From JBGLNJ01 sp964353405 (lineage in GTDB: Bacteria > Chloroflexota > Anaerolineae > Fen-1058), in the NCBI GenBank assembly GCA_964353405.1, contig CAYGWJ010000106.1, positions 1-6,015 on the forward strand: a stretch of 6,015 nucleotides of DNA, given 5' to 3'. Made by a program: the position numbers and the translations under genes. This document shows, piece after piece, positions 5,446 through 6,015 of the stretch. Within the stretch, counting starts at the first letter, position 1, and each line of letters begins with the position of its first letter. Below the pieces are notes generated by a model, which was not told the DNA's origin, searched no databases, and worked only from the letters and a program-made list of their open reading frames with translations.

Positions 5446-6015
5446 CTAGATTTGCGTGCAGGTCGCGACCAGGTCGCCAAATTTAGTCTTGGGCCATGCA
5501 GCTTTCTTTGCCATCAGCTCAGCATACCGGTCGTCGTCCACGAACGCGACGAGGCGGCAGATGCAGGATTCGCCATCCACAAACCGCCACGGGAAGCAGC
5601 CAATCGTCGCGCGCTGATTGAGCAGCAGGTCAATGTCGCCGCCCGCACACTCCAGGTGAATGATGTGATACGGGAACATTTCAATGTGCATGAGCTGGTA
5701 CTTGTCCGGCGTGAATATTTCCGCCATGGGTTTGCCGTATTTGGCGCGGAAATGCGCATCAGCCTCTTCAGCCTGGCGGGGCATCCACGTGCGGATGATG
5801 GTGTTCATCGGGTGATCCGCGCTGCCGCAATCCACGCCGATCCACTTGATCTTTTTGCGCTTGGCCCATTCGGCAAACTCGCGGTCGGGGCCGGGGTGCT
5901 TGACCATGTAGCGAATTTCGTCGGCTAGCGGCTGATCCCAGCCATAGCGGTGATAACCGGTGTGGATGATGAGGATATCGCCTTCGCGCACCTCGACACG
6001 CTCTTCGACCATCTG
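5446..6015 (-). CDS. Cyclase family protein (PF04199-type metal hydrolase), N-terminal part outside window
   Basis: The frame is open to the right edge and gives 189 residues ending at a TAG (5448-5446). Numbering from the Met at 6012, the segment VREGDILIIHTGYHRYGW (8-25) is the usual middle of cyclase-family proteins (relatives of bacterial kynurenine formamidase and isatin hydrolase). IKWIGVDCGSADHP (55-68) and HLECAGGDIDLLL (119-131) match the later conserved blocks, and GCFPWRFVDGESCICRLVAFV (138-158) the C-terminal strand pair. Family members are about 220-300 residues, and the metal-binding HxGTHxDxPxH region should lie upstream of the window, so the Met at 6012 is almost surely internal. 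The family hydrolyses cyclic or linear amides in the cytosol using a divalent metal. HPMNTIIRTW and the long insert up to EMFPYHIIH suggest a divergent subgroup. Substrate unknown. Transcribed in the same direction as the CoA-transferase, 171 bp before it. Confidence 0.85.
   Translation of the reverse strand, partial: QMVEERVEVREGDILIIHTGYHRYGWDQPLADEIRYMVKHPGPDREFAEWAKRKKIKWIGVDCGSADHPMNTIIRTWMPRQAEEADAHFRAKYGKPMAEIFTPDKYQLMHIEMFPYHIIHLECAGGDIDLLLNQRATIGCFPWRFVDGESCICRLVAFVDDDRYAELMAKKAAWPKTKFGDLVATCTQI

Noticed and set aside
4828..5928. Plus-strand open frame of 366 codons
   Set aside because: It lies opposite two well-recognised minus-strand genes and runs through the heptad array between them. 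Its translation has no family resemblance that I can see and is rich in Arg, Ala and Leu, as expected of an antisense shadow.

Overview
The window holds five genes, all read on the minus strand. In order of transcription they are: the 3' part of a cyclase-family metal hydrolase (5446-6015), a family III (CaiB/BaiF) CoA-transferase (4075-5274), an FdrA-type protein (2042-3760), a nitrilase-superfamily carbon-nitrogen hydrolase (1150-2031), and the first 357 codons of a DUF1116 (YlbE-type) protein that runs off the left edge (1-1071). No convincing plus-strand gene, RNA gene, transposon or CRISPR array is visible. Long open frames opposite these genes are shadows in GC-rich DNA.

Layout. The cyclase and CoA-transferase are separated by 171 bp, half of which is a 12-unit array of 7-bp repeats that abuts the cyclase stop codon. 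The CoA-transferase is followed by a 314-bp gap. This gap starts with a near-consensus promoter (TTGACA, 17 bp, TATACT) pointing at fdrA and continues as a leader of about 270 nt with inverted repeats and a possible GntR-type operator. fdrA and the nitrilase gene lie 10 bp apart and the DUF1116 gene follows after 78 bp, so fdrA-nitrilase-DUF1116 looks like one transcription unit.

Function. In Escherichia coli, FdrA, YlbE (DUF1116) and YlbF (DUF2877) are reported to form the oxamate carbamoyltransferase of anaerobic allantoin breakdown (AllFGH): oxalurate + phosphate gives oxamate + carbamoyl phosphate. Here two of the three partners flank an amidase-like hydrolase, which could further degrade the amide product. 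A CoA-transferase and a ring- or amide-opening cyclase lie upstream. A catabolic route for a cyclic or ureido nitrogen compound is a reasonable inference, but the substrate cannot be read from the sequence.

Organism. This is a GC-rich bacterium. The gene mix and the intergenic heptanucleotide repeats would suit an environmental lineage such as Chloroflexota, but this is a weak guess, since no taxonomic marker is present. The most unusual non-gene feature is a set of 7-bp repeat tracts at gene boundaries, which appear to run into the 3' end of the nitrilase gene and into the fdrA reading frame.
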